Below are positions 10,161-22,188 of a stretch of 64,000 nucleotides of DNA, in pieces (the first letter of the stretch is position 1; each line of letters begins with the position of its first letter). The notes beneath the pieces were generated by a model that worked only from the letters and a program-made list of their open reading frames with translations, searched no databases and was not told the DNA's origin. The DNA lies in assembly GCA_959347345.1 (NCBI GenBank), contig OY365738.1:806001-870000 (forward strand). The letters are read 5' to 3'. This DNA comes from an uncultured Amylibacter sp. (lineage in GTDB: Bacteria > Pseudomonadota > Alphaproteobacteria > Rhodobacterales > Rhodobacteraceae). Position numbers and translations under genes: made by a program.

Positions 10161-10949
10161 CTAACAACCAGCCCAAAACGCCCGCAACGCCCGATTCACC
10201 GCGACAGGATGCTCGCTGGGTAACATATGCCCCGCACCAGCAACCTCACATACCTGCGCACCCAAAGCCTCCGCCAACAGCCGCCCCTGGGCAATCGGAG
10301 TCATCTTATCCGCCCCCGCCAAAATACACAAACACGGGCAATCTACCTGCCCAGCCGCCGCCTCACCGCCGTCATACCCCGCACAGGCGGATAAATCGGC
10401 AAGCAAAGCACCCGCCGCGTTTAACCCCATTAAATACCGCCCATACGCCACATGCACCATCCCTGGAACGGTATGACAATGGCTATGCGCAACCTGCCCA
10501 TGCCCCCAATCGCACATCGCCGCAATCGCGCGGGCTTCATCCGCTCGCGCCATATCCAGCAACCCCGCGTTTATCGGAATCGCCAATGCGCTGGCTATAA
10601 TAGCAAGGCTCTGCACCTGCGCAGGATACCGCGCCGCCCATTCCAAGGCAACCAACCCGCCTTGGGAATGCCCGATAATATGCGCCCGCGCAACCCCCGC
10701 CGCGCCCAAAACCTCGCTATACCAATCCGCCATAGCCGCCACGGACTCCAACGCCGCCCCGCCCGTTTTGAAATGCGCGGGCATATCGGGGACAAGCACA
10801 CGAAACCCTCGGTTTGCCAGAAACCTCGCCTGCAGTTGAAAGCCCAGATGGTTCTGCCCACTGCCATGGATAAACACCAGCACGGGCGAGTCATCCCCCG
10901 CGTCCCAGACTCGCCCGCCAGTGGAGGCAAAAATGTCGCCAATCATCAT
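10161..10949 (-). CDS. Alpha/beta hydrolase
   Basis: A cytosolic alpha/beta-hydrolase-fold protein of 262 residues with no signal peptide. HGSGQ near residues 28-32 provides the oxyanion-hole loop, GHSQGG places the nucleophile at Ser95, and GAGHMLPSEHP near the C terminus carries the catalytic His. Its start overlaps the stop of metY by 4 bp (ATGA), so the two genes are very likely co-transcribed and translationally coupled. Homoserine O-acetyltransferases share this fold, but the protein is too short and lacks their family motifs, so I call only a general hydrolase. Substrate unknown. Confidence 0.8.
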   Translation of the reverse strand: MMIGDIFASTGGRVWDAGDDSPVLVFIHGSGQNHLGFQLQARFLANRGFRVLVPDMPAHFKTGGAALESVAAMADWYSEVLGAAGVARAHIIGHSQGGLVALEWAARYPAQVQSLAIIASALAIPINAGLLDMARADEARAIAAMCDWGHGQVAHSHCHTVPGMVHVAYGRYLMGLNAAGALLADLSACAGYDGGEAAAGQVDCPCLCILAGADKMTPIAQGRLLAEALGAQVCEVAGAGHMLPSEHPVAVNRALRAFWAGC

Positions 10950-12229
10950 AACTTTGCCACCTGCGCCAAAGCACCCTTGAAATCATCAATAATATCGTCA
11001 ATATCCTCTAATCCGACAGAAATACGAAGCAAATCATCGGATAGCCCGCTTGCCTCCATGGATTCCACGCTTAAATGCGAATGGGTGGTCGATGCAGGAT
11101 GAATAACCAGAGTTTTCGCATCCCCGACATTCGCCAGATGGCTGGCCAACCGCAGGGATTCGATAAAGACTCGCCCCCCGTCTCGCCCGCCTTTCACCCC
11201 GCAAGCGATAATAGAGCCCTGCCCACGTGGCATTAAACGCATCGCGACCTTGTGGTCTGGATGGTCAGGCAGGGACGGATGGCGAACCCATGCGATTTGC
11301 TCGTTGCCCAGCAGAAATTCCAGCAAACGCGCGGTATTGGCAATATGGCGTTCCATCCGCAAGGCCAGCGTCTCAATCCCTTGCAGGATTTGGAACGCAT
11401 TCATAGGCGCAAGCGCCGGGCCGATATTATACATGCCTTCAGAGCGCACGCGAGTGATAAACGCGGCGGGGCCAAACTCCTCCCACAAATTCACGTCTTG
11501 AAAGGCGTAATGCGGGCTGTTTATCGTGGGGAAATCCCCCTTCCCCCAGTCAAAATTACCGCCGTCAATAATCGCCCCGCCCATAGACGTGCCGTGCCCG
11601 CCCAGCCATTTCGTCAGCGAGTGCATAACGATATTCGCCCCATGCTCAAACGGGCGGAGCAGCCAAGGCGTGTTAAATGTGCCGTCAATCATCAGAGGCA
11701 CTTGGGCGGTGTGGGCGATTTGCGCGATGGCGGGAATGTCCATGATGTCCAGCCCTGGGTTGCCGATGACTTCACCGAATATCATCTTGGTGTTCGGGCG
11801 AAGGGCGGCTTTGAAGGCGGCGGGATCATTAGGGGGAACGAAGGTGGATTCCACGCCAAACCGCCCCAGAGTGTGTTCAAACAGGTTAATATTCGCGCCA
11901 TACATTTGCGAGGAGGACACGATATGGTCGCCCGCTTTGAACACGGATAGCACGGATAGGAACAGCGCGGCCATGCCCGAAGATGTGGCGACCGTGCCAA
12001 CGCCGCCTTCCAATGCGGTGAGCCGTTGTTCTAGGACTGCCACGGTCGGGTTAGTCAGGCGGGTGTAGATATGCCCGCCGACCTCCATATTATAAAGGGC
12101 GGCGGCCTGCTCTGTGTTTTCAAACAGGTAGGAGGTGGTTTGATGAATCGGTACGGCTCGTGAGCCGTGTTCATCGGTGGTTTGCCCCGCGTGGAGGCTG
12201 AGGGTGTTAAATTTGTGTTTATTGGTCAT
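10946..12229 (-). CDS. metY: O-acetylhomoserine sulfhydrylase (PLP enzyme)
   Basis: A 427-residue Cys/Met-metabolism PLP-dependent enzyme. It would convert O-acetylhomoserine and sulfide to homocysteine. Visible family motifs are SLHAGQ near the N terminus, YTRLTNPT (55-62), SSGMAA (83-88) and HSLTKWLGGHG, with the PLP-binding lysine at Lys207. The length is typical of MetY rather than the shorter MetB/MetC group. It is the first gene of a two-gene unit with the overlapping hydrolase. Its product, homocysteine, is the substrate of the BmtA-type methyltransferase at 22186, so the two may act in one methionine route. The upstream DNA is occupied by repeat element A, and I see no SAM-riboswitch-like fold. 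Confidence 0.88.
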   Translation of the reverse strand: MTNKHKFNTLSLHAGQTTDEHGSRAVPIHQTTSYLFENTEQAAALYNMEVGGHIYTRLTNPTVAVLEQRLTALEGGVGTVATSSGMAALFLSVLSVFKAGDHIVSSSQMYGANINLFEHTLGRFGVESTFVPPNDPAAFKAALRPNTKMIFGEVIGNPGLDIMDIPAIAQIAHTAQVPLMIDGTFNTPWLLRPFEHGANIVMHSLTKWLGGHGTSMGGAIIDGGNFDWGKGDFPTINSPHYAFQDVNLWEEFGPAAFITRVRSEGMYNIGPALAPMNAFQILQGIETLALRMERHIANTARLLEFLLGNEQIAWVRHPSLPDHPDHKVAMRLMPRGQGSIIACGVKGGRDGGRVFIESLRLASHLANVGDAKTLVIHPASTTHSHLSVESMEASGLSDDLLRISVGLEDIDDIIDDFKGALAQVAKL

Positions 12230-12264
12230 GCGGTGGGTTTAGCAGGGATTTGTGGGGGATGCAA

Positions 12265-12721
12265 TAGTTGTTAGTTATTAGTTATTAGTTGTTAGTTATT
12301 AGTTGTTAGTTGTTAGTGGTTGGTTATTAGGGATTGGGGGTTTGTTATTAGGAGTTAAGGATAGAGGTTTTTTGTTGCACCCTCACTTCGTTCGGTTGCC
12401 CACCCGCCCACCCCTCCTGCGGAGAGCTGGACGGGATTTATTGGCTAAAGCCTGTCTTTATATCTAGGCATAGCCTAAATAAATTTAGAGCAAACCTATC
12501 ACCAATTCCCAAGTATTCTTTGCAAATAATCCAATCTAACGTCTTGTTATTCCAGATAGTAAATTTATAGAATCCCTAGCATCTTGTAACCAAAGGGCTT
12601 TTGGCATGCTCCCACGAAGTGGGGGCTACGCACAAAAGACCCCGCTGGTCGGCATTCGCGTAAGCGATGACGAAGACCCGAAGGGCATCACTAATAACTA
12701 ATAACTAACAACTAACAACTA
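12265..12721. repeat. Dispersed repeat element, copy A (heptamer-bounded)
   Basis: An element of about 457 bp between metY and recG. The left end (12265-12330) is an array of TAGTTAT/TAGTTGT heptamers, and the right end (12691-12721) is its inverted counterpart, CTAATAA/CTAACAA. The interior closely matches copy B at 21717-22188, including the block TCACCAATTCCCAAGTATTC and the CAAAAGACC hairpin arm. The right array supplies the recG stop codon. No coding potential or transposase is visible. A non-autonomous mobile element is an inference. Confidence 0.75.
12595..12643. repeat. Conserved hairpin in element A
   Basis: The arm GGGCTTTTG.CATGCTCCCAC pairs with GTGGGGGCTACGCACAAAAGACCC across a GAA loop. 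Copy B has the same outer arms but a different inner stem that still pairs, which supports a conserved fold. It could act as a terminator-like or processing structure downstream of recG. Confidence 0.6.
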
Positions 12722-14809
12722 TCCAACCGCCAACAACGGAATAGCCTTATCCTTTTCCATCAAATACAGCAACACCCGTGCCGCCTGCCCTCGCGGTTCT
12801 TTCAAATCCGGATCACTGTATAACAACACCTTCGCATCATCCGCCGCGGCCTGTAACAAATGCGACTGATGCTCAATATTCGCCACCCGAAACCGAGGCA
12901 ACCCCGACTGCTGCACACCCAGCAAATCCCCAGCCCCTCGCAATTTCATATCCGTCTCAGCGATGAAAAACCCGTCATCCGAATCCCGCAAACATTGCAG
13001 CCGTTTGCGCGCATTCACGCTTATCTTATCACCATAAACCAGCAAACAGGAGGACTCCGCGTCGCCTCGCCCAATCCGCCCGCGCAACTGATGCAACTGC
13101 GCCAGCCCGAATTTTTGCGCGTCCTCAACCACCATAATACTAGCGTTTGGCACATCCACACCGACTTCAATAATAGTCGTGGCGACCAAAATCTTCGTCC
13201 GCCCTTCGGTAAAATCACGCATCGCGGTGGATTTTTCATCCGATTTCATCTGCCCGTGGAGCAAACCGACCTCGCCCTCGCCAAACGCCCCCGATAGATG
13301 ACGAAACCGTTCGGCCGCGGCGACCCAAGTCAATGTTTCACTCTCTTCCACCAGTGGGCAAACCCAATAAACTTGCCGCCCCTCGGCTATCACGCTACGC
13401 AGTTTTTCCACGATTTCCGCCAGTCGCCCGTTGTTAATCAAAACGGTTTTTATCGGCTGGCGACCGGGCGGTTTTTCATCCAAAACCGAGGTCTCCATAT
13501 CGCCATAATGCGCCAGCGCAAGGCTGCGCGGAATCGGCGTGGCGGTCATAACCAGAATATCCACGGCGCGTCCCTTCAGCGATAAATCCATCCTTTGACG
13601 CACGCCAAACCGATGCTGTTCGTCAATCACAGCAAGGCGTAAATCGCGAAATTCCACGTCCGCTTGGAACACCGCATGCGTGCCGATAAGGATTTGCAAC
13701 GCGCCCGATTTCAAATCTGCCAGCTTTTTATTGCGGATTTTCGCGGACTCCGCGCCGACCAGAATATCCATTTTAATCCCCGCCGCTTCGCCCAAGGGCG
13801 CAAGCCCGTTAATATGCTGCCGCGCCAGAATTTCGGTCGGTGCCATCAGCACCGCCTGCCCCCCTGCCTCGACAATTCCCGCCATAGCCAGAAACGCAAC
13901 CAACGTTTTGCCCGCGCCAACATCGCCTTGCAACAGGCGGTTCATACGAAACGGCTCGGCCACATCGCCAAGGATTTCCTTCACCACGCGGGTTTGGGCT
14001 TTCGTCAATTTAAACCCCAACGCGCCAAGGATTATCTTTTGCAAATCGCCCGTGGGCTTGCTGGCTATGCCCTTTGTTTTGCGCATTTTCTGGCGGACAA
14101 GGGCGAGCATCAGTTGATGCGCGAACAGTTCATCATAGGCCAAACGCTCCCGCGCGGGGTGGGTCAGGACGGTATCGGCGTAATCCTGCGGGTGGTGGGC
14201 GGTGTCAATCGCCGCGTCCCAAGTTGGCCATTTTCTCTTTTTAATCAAAGAGTTATCTATCCATTCTTCAAGTGGTTCTACCCGTGCCAAGGCCTGAAAA
14301 ACCGCCCGCCCCATGAGCCGTTGGGTGAGGCCTTGCGTCAAAGGATAAATCGGCTCGCACTGGGGAATGTCTATGCTTTCCTTTGGGTCAAAGACAAAAT
14401 CGGGGTGCGCCATTTGGGCGCGGTTTTCGTAATTTTCCACCCGCCCAGAGATAATTCGGTTCTGCCCGATGGGAAATTGGCGCACCAAATAATCCCCGTG
14501 AGCGTGAAAAAACGTCAAATCAAAGGTAGTTTTTGCGTCCTGCACTTGGATGCGATAGGGGCGCGAGCGTGCGGCCGAGGGATAATGGCGCAAAACTTGG
14601 ACTTCCAAGGTCAGCAGTTGCGGCAATTTCTGCCCCTGCACGGTATCGCAAAAAGTGCGTTTTTGCACGGTATTCGGCAGGGTGAAAAACAGGTCTTTAA
14701 TGCGGCGGATGTCTATCTTTTCAAAGGTTTTCGCCAAGCGGGGACCGACCCCATCAAGGCTGTCTATCTGGGCAAAAAAGGGGAAGAGGATTTCGGGGCG
14801 TTGTGTCAT
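12719..14809 (-). CDS. recG: ATP-dependent DNA helicase RecG
   Basis: Branched-DNA helicase of 696 residues that remodels stalled forks and Holliday junctions in the cytosol. An N-terminal wedge/OB region (about 1-160) precedes the helicase core. Walker A GDVGAGKT is at residues 295-302 and the DEQH motif lies in IDEQHRFGV. Further core motifs are TATPIPR, LLHGQMKSDEK and QLHQLRGRIGRG. The length is normal for the family. It follows ligA with a 3-nt gap on the same strand, a likely operon of DNA repair functions. Its TAG stop lies inside the terminal heptamer array of repeat element A. Confidence 0.95.
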   Translation of the reverse strand: MTQRPEILFPFFAQIDSLDGVGPRLAKTFEKIDIRRIKDLFFTLPNTVQKRTFCDTVQGQKLPQLLTLEVQVLRHYPSAARSRPYRIQVQDAKTTFDLTFFHAHGDYLVRQFPIGQNRIISGRVENYENRAQMAHPDFVFDPKESIDIPQCEPIYPLTQGLTQRLMGRAVFQALARVEPLEEWIDNSLIKKRKWPTWDAAIDTAHHPQDYADTVLTHPARERLAYDELFAHQLMLALVRQKMRKTKGIASKPTGDLQKIILGALGFKLTKAQTRVVKEILGDVAEPFRMNRLLQGDVGAGKTLVAFLAMAGIVEAGGQAVLMAPTEILARQHINGLAPLGEAAGIKMDILVGAESAKIRNKKLADLKSGALQILIGTHAVFQADVEFRDLRLAVIDEQHRFGVRQRMDLSLKGRAVDILVMTATPIPRSLALAHYGDMETSVLDEKPPGRQPIKTVLINNGRLAEIVEKLRSVIAEGRQVYWVCPLVEESETLTWVAAAERFRHLSGAFGEGEVGLLHGQMKSDEKSTAMRDFTEGRTKILVATTIIEVGVDVPNASIMVVEDAQKFGLAQLHQLRGRIGRGDAESSCLLVYGDKISVNARKRLQCLRDSDDGFFIAETDMKLRGAGDLLGVQQSGLPRFRVANIEHQSHLLQAAADDAKVLLYSDPDLKEPRGQAARVLLYLMEKDKAIPLLAVG

Positions 14810-14812
14810 TTT

Positions 14813-17005
<2,193 letters not shown>

Positions 17006-17034
17006 TTACAACGATTATGACAAAAAATCCAGCC

Positions 17035-17784
17035 CTACGCGCCGATAGTTGGGTCAATCTGTGGTTTTGGCGGCATTTTTTGCGGCATTTTTGGTGGCAT
17101 TTTCCCGCCCACAGGCTCGCGTAACACATAACCACGTCCCCAAACCGTTTCAATATAGTTCTTCCCCTTCGTCGCAACGGTCAGTTTCTTACGCAATTTA
17201 CAGATGAACACATCAATGATTTTCAATTCAGGCTCATCCATACCGCCGTATAGATGGTTCAAAAACATCTCCTTCGTCAGGGTAGAACCCTTACGCAACG
17301 AAAGCAGTTCCATCATTTCGTACTCTTTGCCCGTCAAATGAATAGGAATCCCCTTTACATCCACGGTTTTCGCATCCAAATTCAGCGAAATATCGCCCGT
17401 TTGGATTTCCGATTGCGCGTGTCCTTGCGAACGCCGAACGATAGCCTGTATCCGCGCCACCAGAACCTTACGATCGAAGGGTTTAGTCAAATAATCATCC
17501 GCACCCTGTCCGAATCCTCGCAGAATATCATCCGATTCTTTCAGACCAGATAGGATTAAAACGGGAGTTTCAATCTTTGCCAAACGGAGTTCGCGCAGGA
17601 CATCATGCCCGCTCATATCCGGCAGGTTTATATCCAGCAGAATAATATCATAGTCATATAGTTTCGCCAAATCCATGCCATCCACACCCGTATCGGTGGA
17701 ATAAACATTGAACTTCGCATGGCCGAGCATCATCTCAATGCTCTTGGAGGTGGTTTCTTCATCCTCTATTAGTAAAACGCGCAT
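17035..17784 (-). CDS. ctrA: Cell-cycle response regulator CtrA
   Basis: OmpR-family response regulator of 249 residues and the master cell-cycle and motility regulator of Alphaproteobacteria. The receiver domain has the acidic pocket EDEE (7-10), the phospho-acceptor Asp51 in [11 protein letters not shown] and the conserved lysine in LTKPFD. The C-terminal winged helix contains [18 protein letters not shown] and VWGRGYVL, almost the canonical CtrA recognition domain. The tail from about residue 232 is rich in Met, Pro and Lys ([13 protein letters not shown]), longer than the Caulobacter protein and not obviously structured. A full-match CtrA box lies 56 bp upstream, which suggests autoregulation. 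It is divergent from the lipoprotein gene at 18088. Confidence 0.95.
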   Translation of the reverse strand: MRVLLIEDEETTSKSIEMMLGHAKFNVYSTDTGVDGMDLAKLYDYDIILLDINLPDMSGHDVLRELRLAKIETPVLILSGLKESDDILRGFGQGADDYLTKPFDRKVLVARIQAIVRRSQGHAQSEIQTGDISLNLDAKTVDVKGIPIHLTGKEYEMMELLSLRKGSTLTKEMFLNHLYGGMDEPELKIIDVFICKLRKKLTVATKGKNYIETVWGRGYVLREPVGGKMPPKMPQKMPPKPQIDPTIGA

Positions 17785-17839
17785 AATGGTATCCTTTCCT
17801 AAAATAAATTAGCGGTATCTTAACAATGATTAAAAAATG

Positions 17840-17854
17840 TTAATGATTCGTTAA
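17840..17854. promoter_or_regulatory. CtrA box (TTAA-N7-TTAA) upstream of ctrA
   Basis: TTAA at 17840-17843 and TTAA at 17851-17854 flank exactly 7 bp (TGATTCG), the known CtrA recognition pattern. It lies in an AT-rich 303-bp spacer between ctrA and the divergent lipoprotein gene. Nearby TTAA pairs with 6-bp spacing do not meet the consensus. Confidence 0.6.
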
Positions 17855-18026
17855 TTTCGGCTAACAAAATTTTTAATACTTAATTATTAACGCTAACTTT
17901 GGGGGATGCGTCAATATGTCGCACATCTAAAAAGTGATATTTTCATGGTGATTCGTGTTTTACGAAACCCCCGTGTGGATAGCTTTAATCCGATTCGTGT
18001 ATAACCCCCGAAAACCGAAAAACCGC

Positions 18027-18055
18027 TTGACAAGGGGGTGAATCATCGCTAGGGT
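18027..18055 (+). promoter_or_regulatory. Predicted promoter for the lipoprotein at 18088
   Basis: TTGACA at 18027-18032 and TAGGGT at 18050-18055 are 17 bp apart. The predicted leader is about 25-30 nt and includes AAAGGGCGG upstream of the GTG start. Confidence 0.5.
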
Positions 18056-18087
18056 GCGAATTGTTTTAATGAAAAAGGGCGGACATC

Positions 18088-20397
18088 GTGTCAAAATTTC
18101 TTTTACCAATCCTTGCAGGGGTTGTAATGGTTATAGTGTCGGGTTGTGGCGGGGCCGCGCCAAGCACCGATGATGAAACCAATTCTGGGGGATTGACTCC
18201 AGCACAGGTGGAAGCGCAACGGCTGATAAACGAACAGCTGAAAGCCGAGATCACTGCCTGCGGTGCTACCTGTGCTGGCTATGCCGAATGGCTAACCGCG
18301 AATCCAAACCTGCCGACAGTCCCGATTGAGCAGGAAAACCACGCCACTACAAACAATACAGGGCATTATTTACAAGGCACGGCAACGGGGCTGGATACGG
18401 GGGATGTGGAGGATGCTGTTGTTACGACCGTGACTTTTAATGATGCGTTTGACGATGTGGATGACAATCCCTTTGATGGGTTTGCCTATTTTGACGGGGT
18501 AGAGAGGCGCAGATATGTGGGGATTTTATTGAATACAAATATGGGTGCGCCTTTGGCAACGCCAGTGGGGCGGGCAATTTGGCCAGCTTTTATCGCTAGC
18601 GGTGAAGGGATTATCAGTGGCGCGGATGATTTTACCACACCGACCGCGTTTAATTTGATGGTTAAATTTAATACCACAGGCGGAACGATAAGTGCGTTTA
18701 TCCCCGCGAGCAATACAAGGTTTGCTTTTAGAATAGATGGCGAGTTTGATGCGGGGGGTGTGATTACGGGAACAACAAACCGCAGGGCTTATGGCGATAA
18801 TACGGACATTACAACCTATGATTCTGCACCCTCTGCTAATACAGAGGGAACATTGCGTGGTCTAATCGGTTCGGACGGTGCGGTTGGGATTTTTACGACT
18901 GATGCGGTGGGGGCGTTTGCACCTTATTCTGGTGGGTTTGTGGCACGGCCTGCCCCGCTGTTGCCAGCACCAGACCACACGCTGTATGTTAGTACTTTTT
19001 CACCTCCGCCAGCGGTGGAAAACTTAGGAACACAAGAGGGGGTGAGTGGACTTTCGCAACCCACGGCAGAGGGGTTTAGTACCACTGGGCTTCGTTTTGA
19101 AAAACGGCCATCTGCACAAAATGATGATTGCAGAAGTTGCTTTTCTAACCTTATCGTCAGGTTGGGTGGCGATAATACCGATACAGCCGACACGGATGGG
19201 CTTGCCATGATTTATGGACGTCTTAATGCTGGCAGCAGCGTACGTGTTCGCGCGGGGTTACTGCCCGGAACCGATTTGGGTGCGTCTTTTGGCACTGTTG
19301 CCCCTGATGGGGTGATAACCGCCAATTGGCCTGGTACTATTTATCATTCACGCCAGGTTAGAGGTACAGCACCCAACCAGGTGCTTGCACCCTTTATCGT
19401 TGCCTTTACTGTGGATTTTGCCGCAGGTACATTTGTATTACCTAGCACAGTATTGGTTAATCGCGGACTATCTAACGAACAAACTATTAGAGTTGCAGGT
19501 CGCTTTGGTGAGCATGCAGAGGCGGTTAATAGGGCAACGACTCCAGCCCGCTTGCCCGTAGGGGTTTTGGGTGGAACCGTTTATTATCAAAATGGCCCTA
19601 GCAACGCCGCAGTTGAGCATGTTTTGCAAGGGTTGATTGGAACAGAGGGTGCGGTTGGAGTTTTTGAATTAGGCGGTACGAATACCGATATCGGTGGGTT
19701 TGTCGCGCGGAATGCGCCCGTGCTGGTTAATCACGAGGTTTATCTTGCGCGATTTAGCTCTTTACAGCCAACACAGCCAAGCGCAAGCAAGGTTAGTGAA
19801 TTTGTACAAGGTTTGACCAATGGTTTGGATGTCACTAACATTAATTTTACAGAAAATAATAGCAATGGTTGCGGTAGTTCGGGTAGCATCGGATGTATTA
19901 ATAATTACCTCGTCAAATTGGGTGGCAATAATGCCGATAGAAACGACCCAAGCGGTTTTGCTCTTTTCTATGGGAATAATCATAGGACGGAGGTTACTAA
20001 TCCAATCTATCGCGTGGGTTTGCTATCTGGTACGGATGTGGGTGTTGCCTTGCCCATGCTGGCACCTGATGGCACGCCAACCGCATTATGGAGAGGACAA
20101 GTTCATATGACAGAGGGTGCCACGGGTGGAACGATAACCCCACAGAATTTGACTTTGACTGTGAATTATACCGCACGGACGATTGGTGGGACGACCGCCA
20201 TTTCAGGTGGTGATTTATCTGTTAATGGTAATTATAGTTCAAGGGGGATGATAATTGGAAATGTTACCTATGACCCATCGGGCGGTTCAGATAGCGTGTA
20301 CGATTTGATAGGAGTCATCGGCACACAAGGTGCTATTGGGATTTTTGAAGGTAGAGGTAGCGCATCTCATGTTGGCGGGTTTATCGTGAAACCTTAA
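18088..20397 (+). CDS. Surface lipoprotein with three beta modules
   Basis: A 769-residue predicted lipoprotein starting at GTG. Residues 1-20 are a signal peptide ending in lipobox VSGC, with Cys20 lipidated. A short linker (about 21-65) with two cysteines takes the place of a stalk. Three beta modules follow, ending near residues 295, 545 and 769. Their terminal signatures are GLIGSDGAVGIF...GGFVA, GLIGTEGAVGVF...GGFVA and GVIGTQGAIGIF...GGFIV. Modules 2 and 3 contain short Cys pairs (CRSC-like and CGSSGSIGC) that the first lacks. The gene is divergent from ctrA, with a CtrA box between them, so CtrA control is possible but unproven. Paralogue of the other lipoproteins; ligand unknown. Confidence 0.8.
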   Translation: MSKFLLPILAGVVMVIVSGCGGAAPSTDDETNSGGLTPAQVEAQRLINEQLKAEITACGATCAGYAEWLTANPNLPTVPIEQENHATTNNTGHYLQGTATGLDTGDVEDAVVTTVTFNDAFDDVDDNPFDGFAYFDGVERRRYVGILLNTNMGAPLATPVGRAIWPAFIASGEGIISGADDFTTPTAFNLMVKFNTTGGTISAFIPASNTRFAFRIDGEFDAGGVITGTTNRRAYGDNTDITTYDSAPSANTEGTLRGLIGSDGAVGIFTTDAVGAFAPYSGGFVARPAPLLPAPDHTLYVSTFSPPPAVENLGTQEGVSGLSQPTAEGFSTTGLRFEKRPSAQNDDCRSCFSNLIVRLGGDNTDTADTDGLAMIYGRLNAGSSVRVRAGLLPGTDLGASFGTVAPDGVITANWPGTIYHSRQVRGTAPNQVLAPFIVAFTVDFAAGTFVLPSTVLVNRGLSNEQTIRVAGRFGEHAEAVNRATTPARLPVGVLGGTVYYQNGPSNAAVEHVLQGLIGTEGAVGVFELGGTNTDIGGFVARNAPVLVNHEVYLARFSSLQPTQPSASKVSEFVQGLTNGLDVTNINFTENNSNGCGSSGSIGCINNYLVKLGGNNADRNDPSGFALFYGNNHRTEVTNPIYRVGLLSGTDVGVALPMLAPDGTPTALWRGQVHMTEGATGGTITPQNLTLTVNYTARTIGGTTAISGGDLSVNGNYSSRGMIIGNVTYDPSGGSDSVYDLIGVIGTQGAIGIFEGRGSASHVGGFIVKP

Positions 20398-20553
20398 TTA
20401 GTTGTTAGTTATTAGTTATTAGTTGTTAGTTGGGTTTTGTAGCAAACTTCTTTCCTAAAATAACGACCACCTATTATTCATAGCTACGATAACCAAGAAT
20501 AACTGAAGGTAGTTATTTTAGATAACTAATAACTAATAACTAACAACTAATAA

Positions 20554-20557
<4 letters not shown>
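20398..20557. repeat. Short heptamer-bounded inverted-repeat element, copy 1
   Basis: An element of about 160 bp between two convergent genes. Its left array (TTAGTTGTTAGTTATTAG...) starts right after the lipoprotein stop, and the inverse array at 20524-20557 supplies the mnmA TAG stop. Inside, TAAAATAAC and GTTATTTTA form a second inverted pair. The segment 20489-20520 resembles one unit of the 69-bp array at 47.8 kb. The structure could serve as a bidirectional terminator. Confidence 0.65.
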
Positions 20558-21675
<1,118 letters not shown>

Positions 21676-21716
21676 GGTTTCATTGTGGATTATTAGGGGG
21701 GGATTGTCAATGGTTT

Positions 21717-22188
21717 TAGTTATTAGTTATTAGTTATTAGTTATTAGTTGTTAGTTGTTAGTTATTAGTTATTAGTTGTTAGTGATTGGTTATTAGAAGT
21801 TAAGGGCGGAGGTTTTTTGTTTGCGCCATTTTCTCGTGGCAAGCCACTTCGAAATGTCGCCCGCCCGCCCACCCCTCCTGCGGAGAGCTGGACGGGTTAT
21901 TTTTTGGCTGGGGTTTGGTTCAGCGTCTTGTATATAGTCTAAATAAATTTAGAAATAGCCTATCACCAATTCCCAAGTATTCTTTGCAAATAATCCAATC
22001 TAACGTCTTGTTATTCCAGATAGTAATTTTATAGAATCCCTAGCATCTTGTAACCAAAGGGCTTTTGGCATGCCCTCACACCGTGAGGGCTACGCACAAA
22101 AGACCACGCTGGTCGGCATTCGCGCAAGCGATGACGAAGACCCGCAGGGCTAAACAACTAATAACTAATAACTAACAACTAACAACTA
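21717..22188. repeat. Dispersed repeat element, copy B (heptamer-bounded)
   Basis: An element of about 470 bp homologous to copy A at 12265. The left heptamer array is at 21717-21787 and the inverted right array at 22158-22188, where it supplies the bmtA TAG stop. The interior is nearly identical to copy A from about 21945 to 22150. The left interior, with CCACCCCTCCTGCGGAGAGC shared, is more diverged. No reading frame of note. It lies between mnmA and bmtA. Confidence 0.75.
22059..22105. repeat. Conserved hairpin in element B
   Basis: The arm GGGCTTTTGGCATGCCCTCAC pairs with GTGAGGGCTACGCACAAAAGACC across an ACC loop. Compared with copy A, the inner stem changes from CCCAC/GTGGG to CCTCAC/GTGAGG while remaining fully paired. 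Confidence 0.6.

Noticed and set aside
12230..12330. SAM riboswitch upstream of metY
   Set aside because: The stretch consists of heptamer repeats; no SAM-II-like core is visible.
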